Assembly: GCF_040361215.1 (NCBI RefSeq)
Contig: NZ_APND01000005.1
Location: 124,001 to 188,000, forward strand
Source: Salinisphaera dokdonensis
Lineage (GTDB): Bacteria > Pseudomonadota > Gammaproteobacteria > Nevskiales > Salinisphaeraceae
Length of the DNA: 64,000 nucleotides
Direction of reading: 5' to 3'
This document shows positions 46,955 to 55,777 of this stretch, piece after piece (within the stretch, counting starts at the first letter, position 1; each line of letters starts with the position of its first letter). The notes under the pieces are model-generated. The model was not told the DNA's origin. It saw only the letters and a list, made by a program, of their open reading frames with translations, and ran no database searches. The position numbers were made by a program, and so were the translations under genes.

Positions 46955-47902
46955 CTACCAGACCACCAGTTCTACACGCCGATTCTGCGATTTGCCGACA
47001 TCGCTGTTGTTGCTCGCACGCGGTACAGAGTAACCCACGCCCCAGGGCTTGAGACGCTCGCGTTCTACGCCGAACCTGCCGGCCAGAAGATCGACGACCG
47101 CCCCCGCACGGCGCTGGGACAGGTCGATGTTGTAGTCGAAGGTGCCGCGGCTGTCGGTATGGCCGACCACGAGCAGACGCAGGCCGGGACGTTCGGCCAT
47201 GAGCTTGGCTATTTCAGAAAGCGTGGGCCGCGACTCGGGCTTTACCTCGGCACTGTCGGTATTGAAGAAAATGCCGTAGAGGGCGACCCGGCCCTTGGTG
47301 TCCAGATCGTTGGCCATCTGCGCCGCATTGACCGAGATCGCGCCGATCTCGCGCGGCTTCACGCGCAGCGTGTCCACTTGCGCCGACACGCCGGCATTCG
47401 TGGCCGCGATCTGGATACCGACATAGACATCACCGCTACTGTCGGCCTTGCGGGCCGCCAGGTAATGCTGGCTTTCCGGCGTCGAGCGAAACCGTGAAGA
47501 TGACACCCGGTACCCCGGCGAGGCACGCACGAACGTCGGGCCGCAATCGGCGCCTTCGCATTCATAGAGGATGTCGAAACCGGCAGTGCCCAGACGTTGC
47601 GCGTAGCCCTTAGCGATCTCGTCGATCTCGGCGTTGTCTGCGAGCTCGTAGGTCGCCCGGGACAACGCGCCTTCGACCGTGCGCGTTGCCGAGATATTGC
47701 CGTTGATACCGCCACGCTGGGCGATACGACCGGTGATCAGCGGATAGGTTGCAAACGCCTGCTCATCGCTGCCGACCGGCTTCGCATGTGTCGGTGGGTC
47801 GACGGCGGCCTTCGACGTGTCTTGCTGAGCCTGCGCAGGCGTCGTCAGGCAGCCTGCTGAAAACACGACAATAACGAGAAATCGGGTAACTGATCTGATC
47901 AT
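46955..47902 (-). CDS. OmpA-domain protein with DUF4892-like N-terminal part
   Basis: This 315-residue protein has a Sec signal peptide (to about residue 26, AQAQ). A central domain (about 45-190) contains VEGALSRATYELADNAEIDE and paired cysteines (YECEGADCG). The C-terminal OmpA-like domain (about 205-315) binds peptidoglycan: GIFFNTDSAEVKPESR, VVGHTDSRGTFDYNIDLSQR and the NRRVELVVW end. The combination is known in gammaproteobacteria as DUF4892/OmpA. It is convergent with tonB. Confidence 0.88.
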   Translation of the reverse strand: MIRSVTRFLVIVVFSAGCLTTPAQAQQDTSKAAVDPPTHAKPVGSDEQAFATYPLITGRIAQRGGINGNISATRTVEGALSRATYELADNAEIDEIAKGYAQRLGTAGFDILYECEGADCGPTFVRASPGYRVSSSRFRSTPESQHYLAARKADSSGDVYVGIQIAATNAGVSAQVDTLRVKPREIGAISVNAAQMANDLDTKGRVALYGIFFNTDSAEVKPESRPTLSEIAKLMAERPGLRLLVVGHTDSRGTFDYNIDLSQRRAGAVVDLLAGRFGVERERLKPWGVGYSVPRASNNSDVGKSQNRRVELVVW

Positions 47903-47972
47903 GCAGCGATAGTACCGCTGCCGGCCGTACCTGTCAGGATGCCTGCCCGCCCATGCGGTTCAGTCGATGGGC

Positions 47973-48001
47973 AAAAAAGAGCCGGTGTTGTCACCGGCTC
48001 C
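47973..48001 (-). terminator. Rho-independent terminator of fadBA
   Basis: A 9-bp stem (GAGCCGGTG / CACCGGCTC) with a 4-nt loop lies about 30 bp after the fadA stop, followed on the minus strand by six T. Confidence 0.92.
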
Positions 48002-48029
48002 TTCCATCCTGATTGCCGGACGAACGCGG

Positions 48030-49193
48030 CTAGTTGACGCGCTCGATGACCGTCGCGATGCCCTGGCCCATGCCGATGCACATGGTCGCCAGACCCATCG
48101 TGGCGTTCTTGTCCTCGAGGACATGCGCCAATGCGCCGGTAATGCGCGCGCCCGACGTACCCAACGGATGGCCGAGTGCAATGGCCCCGCCGCGGATGTT
48201 GATCACATCCTGGCGATCCTCGATACCGAGCTCCTTGAGCACGGCCAAACTCTGGGCCGCAAACGCCTCGTTGAGCTCGAAGTAGTCGATATCAGAAAGA
48301 CTTACGCCAGCACGCTCGAGTGCTTTCTTGCTCGCCGGCACCGGACCGCGACCCATCACCGACGGATCACAGCCGGCCACGGCCATGCCGCGAATCCGTG
48401 CCATCGGCTTCAGGCCGAGTTCCTTGGCCTTGTCGCCCGACATGACGAGCACCGCGGCCGCGCCGTCGGAGATGGCCGAGGAGTTGCCGGCTGTAACCGT
48501 ACCGCCGCGCGGATTGAACGCCGGGCGTAGAGAGCCCAAGCCTTCCATGCTGGCATCCGCACGGACCACTTCATCCTGCTTGGCCATGAACATATGGCCG
48601 TTGGCGTCGTAGGCCTTGACCGGCACGATCTCGCTATCGAAATCGCCATCGACGTTGGCCTTGTGGGCACGCTGATGGGAGTTGAGGGCAAACGTGTCCT
48701 GCGCCTCGCGCTCGATGCCGTGGATATTGGCGAGCATCTCGGCGGTCAGGCCCATCATAGCGGCGGGCTTGGCCACGTACTTGGACAGCTGAGGCGCGAT
48801 GTCGACGTTGTAGTCCATCGGCACATGGCCCATGTGCTCGACGCCGCCACAGATGAAGATGCCGTCGATACCGGCGGCGATCTGACCGACCGCGGTATGG
48901 ATGGACTGCATGGACGAACCACAGAGGCGGTTCACCGTCTGCCCGGCCACCGCATGCGGCAGACCTGCCAGCAGCGCGGCGTTGCGGCCGATGTTGAGGC
49001 CCTGTTCCTTGGTCTGCTGCACGCAGCCCCAGATCACGTCTTCGACGGTTTCCGGGTCGATGGCCGTGTTCCGATCCAGCAGCGCCTTCATCAGCGCCGC
49101 GGACAGCTCCTCGGCGCGGGTGTTGCGGAACATGCCGCCCTTGGAGCGGCCCATCGCGGTGCGAACCGCGTCGACTATCACGATATCCTGCAT
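48030..49193 (-). CDS. fadA: 3-ketoacyl-CoA thiolase
   Basis: This 387-residue thiolase has the nucleophilic Cys in NRLCGSSMQSIH near residue 91, the catalytic His in GGAIALGHPLGTSGAR and the second Cys in MCIGMGQG. It cleaves 3-ketoacyl-CoA to acetyl-CoA and a shortened acyl-CoA as the beta subunit of the fatty acid oxidation complex. It follows fadB by 81 bp in the usual fadBA order. Confidence 0.96.
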   Translation of the reverse strand: MQDIVIVDAVRTAMGRSKGGMFRNTRAEELSAALMKALLDRNTAIDPETVEDVIWGCVQQTKEQGLNIGRNAALLAGLPHAVAGQTVNRLCGSSMQSIHTAVGQIAAGIDGIFICGGVEHMGHVPMDYNVDIAPQLSKYVAKPAAMMGLTAEMLANIHGIEREAQDTFALNSHQRAHKANVDGDFDSEIVPVKAYDANGHMFMAKQDEVVRADASMEGLGSLRPAFNPRGGTVTAGNSSAISDGAAAVLVMSGDKAKELGLKPMARIRGMAVAGCDPSVMGRGPVPASKKALERAGVSLSDIDYFELNEAFAAQSLAVLKELGIEDRQDVINIRGGAIALGHPLGTSGARITGALAHVLEDKNATMGLATMCIGMGQGIATVIERVN

Positions 49194-49229
49194 TGTATTC
49201 TCCGAAATTCGGTGAGCGGATCGAACTGG

Positions 49230-49258
49230 ACCGCCGGCCGCTAGGCGCAGCCGGCGGT
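49230..49258 (-). other. Hairpin between fadB and fadA
   Basis: A 9-bp GC stem (ACCGCCGGC / GCCGGCGGT) with an 11-nt loop lies in the 81-bp gap between fadB and fadA. Lacking a T-tract, it may stabilise or process the message rather than terminate it. Confidence 0.45.
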
Positions 49259-49274
49259 GTCGCAGCCGATCGCT

Positions 49275-51425
49275 TTACTGTCCGTAATAGGTTTCGCCGT
49301 TGGCGGCCATTTCGCGCATGCGCTCGGTCGGCTCATAGAGCTTGCCGAACGAGGCGTACTTGTCGGCCTTGTCGCAGACTGCCTTCAGGCCCTGCGCATC
49401 GGCGTACTTGAGCGCGCCGCCACGGAACGGCGGGAAGCCGATACCCATGATCAGGCCCATGTCGACCTCGTTCGCGGTCTCGGCGATGCCGTCCTCTAGC
49501 GCGCGGGCCGCCTCGATTATCATCGGGATCATCATGCGATCGACGATCTCGTCGGCGTCGAAGTCCTTCTGGCCGTCCTTCTGCACCGAACCGACCAACT
49601 CATAGGCCTTGTCGTCCAGTGTCTTCTTGGGACGGCCCTTCTTGTCTTTCTCGTAGCTGTAATAGCCGGAGCCACTCTTCTGGCCCAGACGGCCCTTCTC
49701 GACCATCACGTCCAGCGACGAGGTGCCGTCCTGCGCCATGCGGTCCGGATACCCTTCAGCCAGCACTTCCTCGACGTGCTGCGAGGTGTCCATGCCGACC
49801 ACATCGGACAGATAGGCCGGGCCCATCGGCCAGCCGAACTTCTCCATCACCTTGTCGATCTTGACGAAGTCCGCGCCGTCGCTGATCAGCTGCTGGAAGC
49901 CGAAGAAATAGGGAAACAGGATGCGATTGACCAGAAAGCCGGGGCAATCGTTGACCACGATCGGCGTCTTGCCGAGCGTATGGGCGTAATTCACGACGGT
50001 CGCAATCGCCTCTTCCGACGACTTCGCCCCGCGGATCACTTCAACCAGCGGCATCTTGTGTACCGGGTTGAAGAAGTGCATGCCGAGAAAGTTCTCGGGG
50101 CGCTTCAGATCGGCTGCCAGCAGGTCAATGGAAATACTTGAAGTATTCGACGCAATGATCGCTTTTTCCGAGACTTTATCCTCAGTCTCCGCCAGAACCG
50201 ACTTCTTGACCTTCGGGTTCTCGACCACGGCTTCGATCACCGCGTCGACACTGCCGAAATCGCCGTAGGTGAGCGTCGGACGAATACGCGACAGGCCCTG
50301 GGCCATCCTGGCCGAGTCCATCTTGCCGCGCTCTACACCCTTGGCGAAGTGCTTGGAGGCCTCATCCAGGCCCTGCTGGATCGCGTCTTCCTTGATGTCC
50401 TTCATCAGGATCGGCACGCCCTTGTAGGCGGACTGATACGCGATGCCACCGCCCATGATGCCGGCGCCCAGCACGGCCGCTTGCTCGACGCTGTGCGCAA
50501 TCTTGGCGTACTTCTTGCCGTTCTTCTTGATCAGCTGATCATTGAGGAACAGCTGGATCAGGGCCGCGGCTTCCGTGGTCTTGGCGAGCTTGATAAAGCC
50601 CTCGGTCTCTTCCTTGATGGCGTCGTCGCGTTCCATGCCAGCGGACTTGGCCATCCGATCGATCGCCTCGATCGGCGCCGGATACATGCCCTTGGTCTGG
50701 CCCAGCACAAAGCCCTTCGCGGTCTGGAAGGTCATCGCCGCTTCGGTCTTGTTGAGCTTGAGCGGGGCCTTCTTCTCGGCCTTGCGGGCCTTCCAGTCGA
50801 ATTCGCCGGCAATCGCACGATCGAGCAGATCACGCGCGGCGGCTTCGAGTTGATCCTCGGCGACCACGGCATCGACCATGCCGGCCTTGAAGGCCTTGTC
50901 GGCCCGGCGCGGGTTGCCATCGGCAATCCACTCGATGGCGTTGTCGGCGCCGATCAGACGCGGGGTACGCACCGTGCCGCCAAAGCCCGGATAGATGCCC
51001 AGCTTGGTTTCCGGAAAACCGATCTGCGCCTTTTCGCCCATCACACGGTAATCCGTGGATAGACACATCTCGAGCCCGCCGCCGAGAGCCATGCCGTTGA
51101 TCGCGGTCACGCTCGGAAAATCCAGGTCCTCGATGGTCGAGAACATGCGGTTGGCGTCGGCCATCCACTCACGCATCTCGTCGTCGGAGGCCTTGAAGCG
51201 CTCACCGAACTCCATGATGTCGGCACCGACAATGAAAGCCGGCTTGGCCGATTTGACCAGCAGGCCTTTCACCCCATCGGCGTGGGCCAGCGCCTTCGCG
51301 GCCTCGTTGAGATCGTCGATAGTGGCCTGGTCGAACTTGTTGACCGAGGCTTCGCGCGCGTCGAAACACAGCACGGCGATCCCGTCGGTCACGTCGACCG
51401 ACAGTTTTGATCCCTCATAAAGCAT
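49275..51425 (-). CDS. fadB: Fatty acid oxidation complex alpha subunit (hydratase/3-hydroxyacyl-CoA dehydrogenase)
   Basis: This is a 716-residue protein, the FadB length. Residues 1-190 form a crotonase domain: PAFIVGADIMEFGE, AINGMALGGGLEMCLS, FPETKLGIYPGFGGT. From about 315 comes a 3-hydroxyacyl-CoA dehydrogenase with the NAD motif VLGAGIMGGGIAYQSA and the catalytic region GMHFFNPVHKMPLVEVI. It converts enoyl-CoA to 3-ketoacyl-CoA. The start at 51425 gives the family N-terminus MLYEGSKLSV; upstream codons are not conserved. First gene of fadBA. Confidence 0.96.
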   Translation of the reverse strand: MLYEGSKLSVDVTDGIAVLCFDAREASVNKFDQATIDDLNEAAKALAHADGVKGLLVKSAKPAFIVGADIMEFGERFKASDDEMREWMADANRMFSTIEDLDFPSVTAINGMALGGGLEMCLSTDYRVMGEKAQIGFPETKLGIYPGFGGTVRTPRLIGADNAIEWIADGNPRRADKAFKAGMVDAVVAEDQLEAAARDLLDRAIAGEFDWKARKAEKKAPLKLNKTEAAMTFQTAKGFVLGQTKGMYPAPIEAIDRMAKSAGMERDDAIKEETEGFIKLAKTTEAAALIQLFLNDQLIKKNGKKYAKIAHSVEQAAVLGAGIMGGGIAYQSAYKGVPILMKDIKEDAIQQGLDEASKHFAKGVERGKMDSARMAQGLSRIRPTLTYGDFGSVDAVIEAVVENPKVKKSVLAETEDKVSEKAIIASNTSSISIDLLAADLKRPENFLGMHFFNPVHKMPLVEVIRGAKSSEEAIATVVNYAHTLGKTPIVVNDCPGFLVNRILFPYFFGFQQLISDGADFVKIDKVMEKFGWPMGPAYLSDVVGMDTSQHVEEVLAEGYPDRMAQDGTSSLDVMVEKGRLGQKSGSGYYSYEKDKKGRPKKTLDDKAYELVGSVQKDGQKDFDADEIVDRMMIPMIIEAARALEDGIAETANEVDMGLIMGIGFPPFRGGALKYADAQGLKAVCDKADKYASFGKLYEPTERMREMAANGETYYGQ

Positions 51426-51597
51426 GGATGCTGACTCCATTGATGATGAACATTCGCGCAGTCGCGATCGCGTCCGCGCATTGGAACTCGGGGCGATACG
51501 GTAGCGTACTGTCGGGATCGCCACAATCGGCGAGAAATCCGTCCCGGCGCGGCCAGCTAAAGGCTTCTATAGCGCCCTAACGGCAGATGCCGAGGCT

Positions 51598-51627
51598 TTG
51601 ACAGCCCTCACAGCCCGTGCTTATCTA
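51598..51627 (+). promoter_or_regulatory. Candidate promoter of the phasin-like gene
   Basis: A perfect TTGACA, an 18-bp spacer and TATCTA lie 34-64 bp before the start of the phasin-like gene. The -35 is consensus, the -10 is weak. Confidence 0.5.
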
Positions 51628-51661
51628 CATCTCCTAATATTGCAAGGCGGATTTTCAAGCC

Positions 51662-52612
51662 ATGGCCAAATCGGACAACCGCATCAGCAAACTGCGCAAG
51701 GACGTCGAGAAACTGCGCAAGAACTACACGGGTGCCTTCACATCGGCGAACCGTGCGGTCTACGACGGCATCGAGCAGCTCGCGGAGCATGAGCTTGCCG
51801 CGATCAAGACGCATTACGAGCAGGCGATCGCCAGTCTCAAGACTCTGCGCAAGGGCGGTGCCCCACGCGAACTGGCGGTGGCACAGCTGCAGCTGATTCA
51901 GGAAACCATTGACCGGATCATGGCGAACGCGCGCGAGAGCATGACGATCCTCGACGACACGCGCAGCCGGATCAACGAAGAGATCCGTCGCAACCTCGAA
52001 GGCAGCGAATCCGCCGCCAAGGACGCCGCGGTTCAGACCAAGGCCGAGGCCAAGACCACGAAAACACAGGCCAAGAAGACAGCCAAGACGCGCAAGACGC
52101 AGGCGAAGCGCAAGGTCAACCAGAACACCAGTGCCGCCAAGACAGCGGCAAAACGCAAGGCCAGCAGTGCCGCGGCCACAGGCCAGGCCAAGGCGGAGAC
52201 CGCCGCAGCCAAGGCGACCGGCAGCTTGACCACGGCAAAGAAAACCACGACGAAAAAACGCGCGTCCACGGCCAACGCAAGCAGCAGCGCCAAGTCGGGC
52301 ACGAGCGCGAAACGCAGTACCGCAAAACGCACTACTTCGAGCGGCGCCTCGACCGCAGCGAAGAAAAAGACCAGCACCGCAAAATCGACGGGCAGCAGTG
52401 CGCCCGCAAAGAGCGGCACTCGCAAGAAGACAACAAGCCGGCGCAGTTCGACCTCGAAAAGCCGCGGCACCAACCAGTCGAGCAGCACTTCGAACACGCC
52501 AAGCACGAGCTCCACGTCGGGCAGCAACAGCAGCCCGTCCAGCAGCTCGAGTTCGAATACGTCGAACACCAGCAACGATTCCGGCAACGGCAGCAGTTCG
52601 ACCAGCAGCTGA
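51662..52612 (+). CDS. Phasin-like protein with a histone-H1-like basic tail and Ser-rich end
   Basis: This is a 316-residue protein. Residues 1-115 are amphipathic helices of the phasin type (ANRAVYDGIEQLAEHELAAI, AQLQLIQETIDRIMANARE). Residues 118-255 form a Lys/Ala/Thr/Ser-rich disordered tail with KKTAKTRKTQAKRK-type repeats, like eukaryotic H1, AlgP and the tail of Pseudomonas PhaF. Residues 256-316 are almost only Ser, Thr, Asn and Gly. The layout suggests a protein that coats polyhydroxyalkanoate granules and ties them to DNA. No PHA synthase gene is in the window. Phasin assignment is by pattern. Confidence 0.8.
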   Translation: MAKSDNRISKLRKDVEKLRKNYTGAFTSANRAVYDGIEQLAEHELAAIKTHYEQAIASLKTLRKGGAPRELAVAQLQLIQETIDRIMANARESMTILDDTRSRINEEIRRNLEGSESAAKDAAVQTKAEAKTTKTQAKKTAKTRKTQAKRKVNQNTSAAKTAAKRKASSAAATGQAKAETAAAKATGSLTTAKKTTTKKRASTANASSSAKSGTSAKRSTAKRTTSSGASTAAKKKTSTAKSTGSSAPAKSGTRKKTTSRRSSTSKSRGTNQSSSTSNTPSTSSTSGSNSSPSSSSSSNTSNTSNDSGNGSSSTSS

Positions 52613-52632
52613 ATCCGGTATCCTGTCTTGGC

Positions 52633-52660
52633 AGGGCTGTCCTGACGGGCAGCCCTTTTT
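52633..52660 (+). terminator. Rho-independent terminator of the phasin-like gene
   Basis: A 10-bp stem (AGGGCTGTCC / GGGCAGCCCT, one wobble) with a 4-nt loop is followed by TTTTT, about 20 bp after the stop. Confidence 0.92.
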
Positions 52661-52746
52661 CGTGGCTGCGGTTTATGGATCGGGCCCGAGGTCGGGTACG
52701 CTACGCCCCGCTCGACCGTATTTACCCCTGATTCCGGTTCACCTGC

Positions 52747-53709
52747 ATGCTCGATCTTGCTGACAGCACACAGCTTCTTCGCCTGCTGGCCGAGCCCACG
52801 CGCCTACGGTTGCTGCTGCTGCTGATCGACCAGCCGATGACGGTCGCCGAACTCACCACCGTGACCCAGCTCACGCAGAGTCGGGTGTCGAGTCACCTCG
52901 GCCGGCTGCGTGAAGCCGAGCTCGTGCAGGATCGCGCCGTGGCCAATGCCCGTTTCTACAGCGTCGACACCAAACGCTGGCACCACGACGTGCGCCCGGT
53001 CTGGGGCGCACTGATCGACACCCTGGACGACGCCGTAGTCCATCGCGACCGAGAGCACGCCGCCGCAATCGTGCGCCAACGCGCGGCCCGCAGCAGCTGG
53101 GTGGAGTCGGTCGCCGGAAGCATGGAACGTCAGTATTCGCCGGGGCGTACATGGGAAGCCATGAGCCGTTCGCTGATCGAGCTGCTCGACCTCGGCGACG
53201 TGCTGGATATCGCCTCGGGTGACGGCGTGCTCGCCGAACTGTTGTGTCGACGCGCGCGCCACGTGACTTGCCTGGATCGCAGCGCTGCCGTCATCGATGC
53301 CGCCCAGCGCCGACTTGCCGACGAGGCAAACGTCGTCTTCGAGATCGGCGACATGCATGCGCTGCCCTTCGAAAACGAAAGTTTCGACCAGGTGTTTCTG
53401 CTGCATGCGCTCAGCTACAGCGATACGCCGCGTGACGCACTCAGCGAGGCGGCGCGCGTGCTGCGGCCAAACGGCCGGCTGACCCTCGCGACCATCGGCC
53501 GCCACGAACACGAATCCACGGTCGCGGCTTATGACCACGTCAACCTGGGCTTTGAAGTCGACGAACTCAGAGTTTGGCTGGAGGGCGCCGGGTTGCAGGT
53601 ACTCGACTGTGCCGAGCGTGCGCGCGAACCTCAGCCGCCTTATTTCCGACTCATCACCGCCAGTGCGGGCAAATCCGGTATAGACCAACCCGTCGCAGGC
53701 AGACCATGA
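52747..53709 (+). CDS. ArsR-type regulator fused to a SAM-dependent methyltransferase domain
   Basis: This is a 320-residue protein. Residues 8-85 form an ArsR winged helix (LAEPTRLRLLLLLIDQPMT, TQSRVSSHLGRLREAELVQD). From about 140 a class I methyltransferase domain follows, with motif I VLDIASGDGVLAELL and then GDMHALPFENESFDQVF and VLRPNGRLTLAT. This fusion is found in regulators of S-adenosylmethionine recycling (SahR type), where the domain senses SAH or SAM. No SAM-cycle genes are adjacent here. The metal-binding Cys of ArsR proteins is absent. The stop overlaps the next start (ATGA). Confidence 0.9.
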   Translation: MLDLADSTQLLRLLAEPTRLRLLLLLIDQPMTVAELTTVTQLTQSRVSSHLGRLREAELVQDRAVANARFYSVDTKRWHHDVRPVWGALIDTLDDAVVHRDREHAAAIVRQRAARSSWVESVAGSMERQYSPGRTWEAMSRSLIELLDLGDVLDIASGDGVLAELLCRRARHVTCLDRSAAVIDAAQRRLADEANVVFEIGDMHALPFENESFDQVFLLHALSYSDTPRDALSEAARVLRPNGRLTLATIGRHEHESTVAAYDHVNLGFEVDELRVWLEGAGLQVLDCAERAREPQPPYFRLITASAGKSGIDQPVAGRP

Positions 53710-54440
53710 GCCAGAGCTTTTACAGACGAAATCTGTCACGGATCATTGCCGCAACCATCTGGGGCCTGCTGCTCGCCGCCGCCCTGGTCTGGATCTATGT
53801 CCAGGGACTGTCGATTCGCGAAATCATGCGCATCGTCTACGACTACGTGGTGGACAACCCGATCGCGCCGCTGGTCTACATCATCATCTACGCGTTGCGC
53901 TCGCTGACGTTCTTTCCGGCCATGTGGCTCACCATTGCGGCCGGCAGCCTGTTCGGCTTCGGCCCCGGCCTGATCTATGCGCTGATCGGCGAGAACCTGT
54001 CGGCCAACATCGCCTACGTCCTAGCGCGCTTCTTCCGGCGCGACAACGGCGAAGAATCCGAGGACCGGAATCCGCGTATTGCAGCCTTTCGGCGATTGCT
54101 GGTCGAACAGGCGTTTCCGACCACCGTCGTGCTGCGCGCCTCTTTCCTGCCGTTCGATCTGGTCAACTACGCCTGCGGTCTCCTGCGCGTGCCGTGGGTG
54201 CCGTATTTCCTGGCCAGCCTGATCGGCATGCTCCCGCCAATGATCACGTTCGTGAGCTTCGGCGCCACGGTGAATCTGCCGGACCTGCTGTCGAAGCAGG
54301 AGTTCTCACCGGGACAGCTCATCGACGCCAAACAGTTGATGATCTCCGGCGGTCTGCTGGTCGCCAGTGCCGTCATCGCCTACTTCGCGCACCGTCGGCG
54401 CAAGAAGCTCGCGGCGCGTAGTGCGGACACTGCCAATTGA
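53706..54440 (+). CDS. TVP38/TMEM64 (DedA-like) membrane protein
   Basis: This 244-residue protein has about six hydrophobic segments. The VTT-domain motif appears as ALRSLTFFPAMWLTIAAGSLFGF-type sequence near residue 62, and VVLRASFLPFDLVNYACGLL as the second half. Members are thought to move lipids across the inner membrane or maintain envelope homeostasis. The start overlaps the regulator gene by 4 bp, so the two are translationally coupled. A possible ATG overlaps its own stop with the Mrp operon. Confidence 0.88.
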   Translation: MSQSFYRRNLSRIIAATIWGLLLAAALVWIYVQGLSIREIMRIVYDYVVDNPIAPLVYIIIYALRSLTFFPAMWLTIAAGSLFGFGPGLIYALIGENLSANIAYVLARFFRRDNGEESEDRNPRIAAFRRLLVEQAFPTTVVLRASFLPFDLVNYACGLLRVPWVPYFLASLIGMLPPMITFVSFGATVNLPDLLSKQEFSPGQLIDAKQLMISGGLLVASAVIAYFAHRRRKKLAARSADTAN

Positions 54441-54493
54441 CGCACTCCGGTGCGCTTTGTAGCCTTCCAGTAACTTCACTCATCGGGGACCGC

Positions 54494-54988
54494 GTGCGTT
54501 ATCTGCTCGGGCTGATTGTCGGCACGGCCGTCCTGTGGCTTTTGCTGTCTGGCCACTACACACCCATGGTGCTTGGCCTCGGGGCGGCGTCCTGCCTGTT
54601 CTGTGCGTATGTCTGTCATCGCATGGGGATCGTCGACAACGAGAGCGTGCCGCTGCACATGCTCTGGCGCCTGCCCGGCTATACCGCCTGGCTGGGTACC
54701 GAAATTGCGCGTTCGAACTGGGATGTCGCCAAACGCATCGTGCGCCCGGGCCGACACATCTCGCCGACCATGGTGCGACTGCGCGCCCGCCAGACCAGTG
54801 AACTCGGGCAGGTGATCTTCGCCAACTCGATCACGCTCACGCCGGGTACGGTTACCGTCGCCCTGGGTAACGGCGAGGCCGAGGTGCACGCTCTCACCCG
54901 CGAGAACGCCCAGGACATGGAAGGCGGCGATATGGACCAGCGCGTACGCCGCCTCGATGGGACTGCACGCGAGGAACACAAACCATGA
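54494..54988 (+). CDS. mrpE: Mrp Na+/H+ antiporter subunit E
   Basis: This 164-residue protein has two or three helices (MRYLLGLIVGTAVLWLLLSG). The MnhE body contains the AWLGTEIARSNWDVAKRIV and FANSITLTPGTVTVAL segments conserved in MrpE. The GTG at 54494 is chosen because family homology begins there, with GGGGA upstream. An in-frame ATG at 54437 overlaps the previous gene's stop and is the alternative. First gene of the Mrp operon; mrpF overlaps by 4 bp. Confidence 0.9.
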   Translation: MRYLLGLIVGTAVLWLLLSGHYTPMVLGLGAASCLFCAYVCHRMGIVDNESVPLHMLWRLPGYTAWLGTEIARSNWDVAKRIVRPGRHISPTMVRLRARQTSELGQVIFANSITLTPGTVTVALGNGEAEVHALTRENAQDMEGGDMDQRVRRLDGTAREEHKP

Positions 54989-55275
54989 TGTTCCTCGTCG
55001 CCATGATCGCGGTCGTTATCACGATGCTGCTGATCCTGATCCGCGCCCTGCTCGGCCCGACGGTTTACGACCGCATACTCGCGATCAATCTGTTCGGGAC
55101 CAAGACGGTGCTTTTCGTTGCAGTGCTCGGCTTTCTCAACGGCCGGCCAGAGTTTCTCGACCTCGGGCTCATCTACGCCCTGATCAACTTCATCGGCACG
55201 GTGACCGTGTTGAAGTTCATGCAGTACGGCGATCTCGGTTGGGACGAGGCGAGCAAGGAGAAGCCCGATGTGTGA
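54985..55275 (+). CDS. mrpF: Mrp Na+/H+ antiporter subunit F
   Basis: This 96-residue protein has three helices. LLGPTVYDRILAINLFGTKT is the MrpF signature, and YALINFIGTVTVLKFM the last helix. It is a small accessory subunit of the antiporter's proton-handling membrane arm. Overlap of 4 bp with mrpE indicates coupling. Confidence 0.93.
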   Translation: MMFLVAMIAVVITMLLILIRALLGPTVYDRILAINLFGTKTVLFVAVLGFLNGRPEFLDLGLIYALINFIGTVTVLKFMQYGDLGWDEASKEKPDV

Positions 55276-55305
55276 TCACGGCATAACCCGACTTCGGAGC
55301 ACGCC

Positions 55306-55620
55306 GTGAACGGACTGATCGACGCGGCGAGCTGGCTTCTGCTGCTCGGCGGCGCGCTGTTCAGCGTGATCGGCGGCGTCGGCATGCTGCGCATGCCCGA
55401 TTTCTATACCCGCATGCATGCAGCCTCGATTACCGATACGGCGGGCATGATTCTCATGCTTGGCGGCCTCATGCTGCAGGCCGGGCTGACACTGGTCACC
55501 GCAAAGCTGGTGTTCGTGATGCTGTTTCTGTTGATCACGAGCCCGACCGCGACTCATGCCCTGGCACGGGCGGCCCTGCACGACGGCATCGAGCCGCAGA
55601 TCGATCACGACGAGCGCTAG
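55306..55620 (+). CDS. mrpG: Mrp Na+/H+ antiporter subunit G
   Basis: This 104-residue protein has three helices. The signature GGVGMLRMPDFYTRMHAASITDT is split around residues 24-46 and ITSPTATHALARAA closes the domain. It starts with GTG at 55306, preceded by GGAG. It lies 30 bp after mrpF. An unusually long gap of 157 bp follows before the next subunit. Confidence 0.93.
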   Translation: MNGLIDAASWLLLLGGALFSVIGGVGMLRMPDFYTRMHAASITDTAGMILMLGGLMLQAGLTLVTAKLVFVMLFLLITSPTATHALARAALHDGIEPQIDHDER

Positions 55621-55777
55621 TGGCCGTCGCGATACTAGAAACCCGCGGCGCCTCGCTGACCGCGACGGACCGGTATCCGTCGCGCCGGCAACGCTCGTGT
55701 AGCATGAACACCCCGTTCCGGCGCGGCGCGATCGCGGCGATCGCCGCGCCACGGCCCGCTACCGCAAGGATTGTCCC

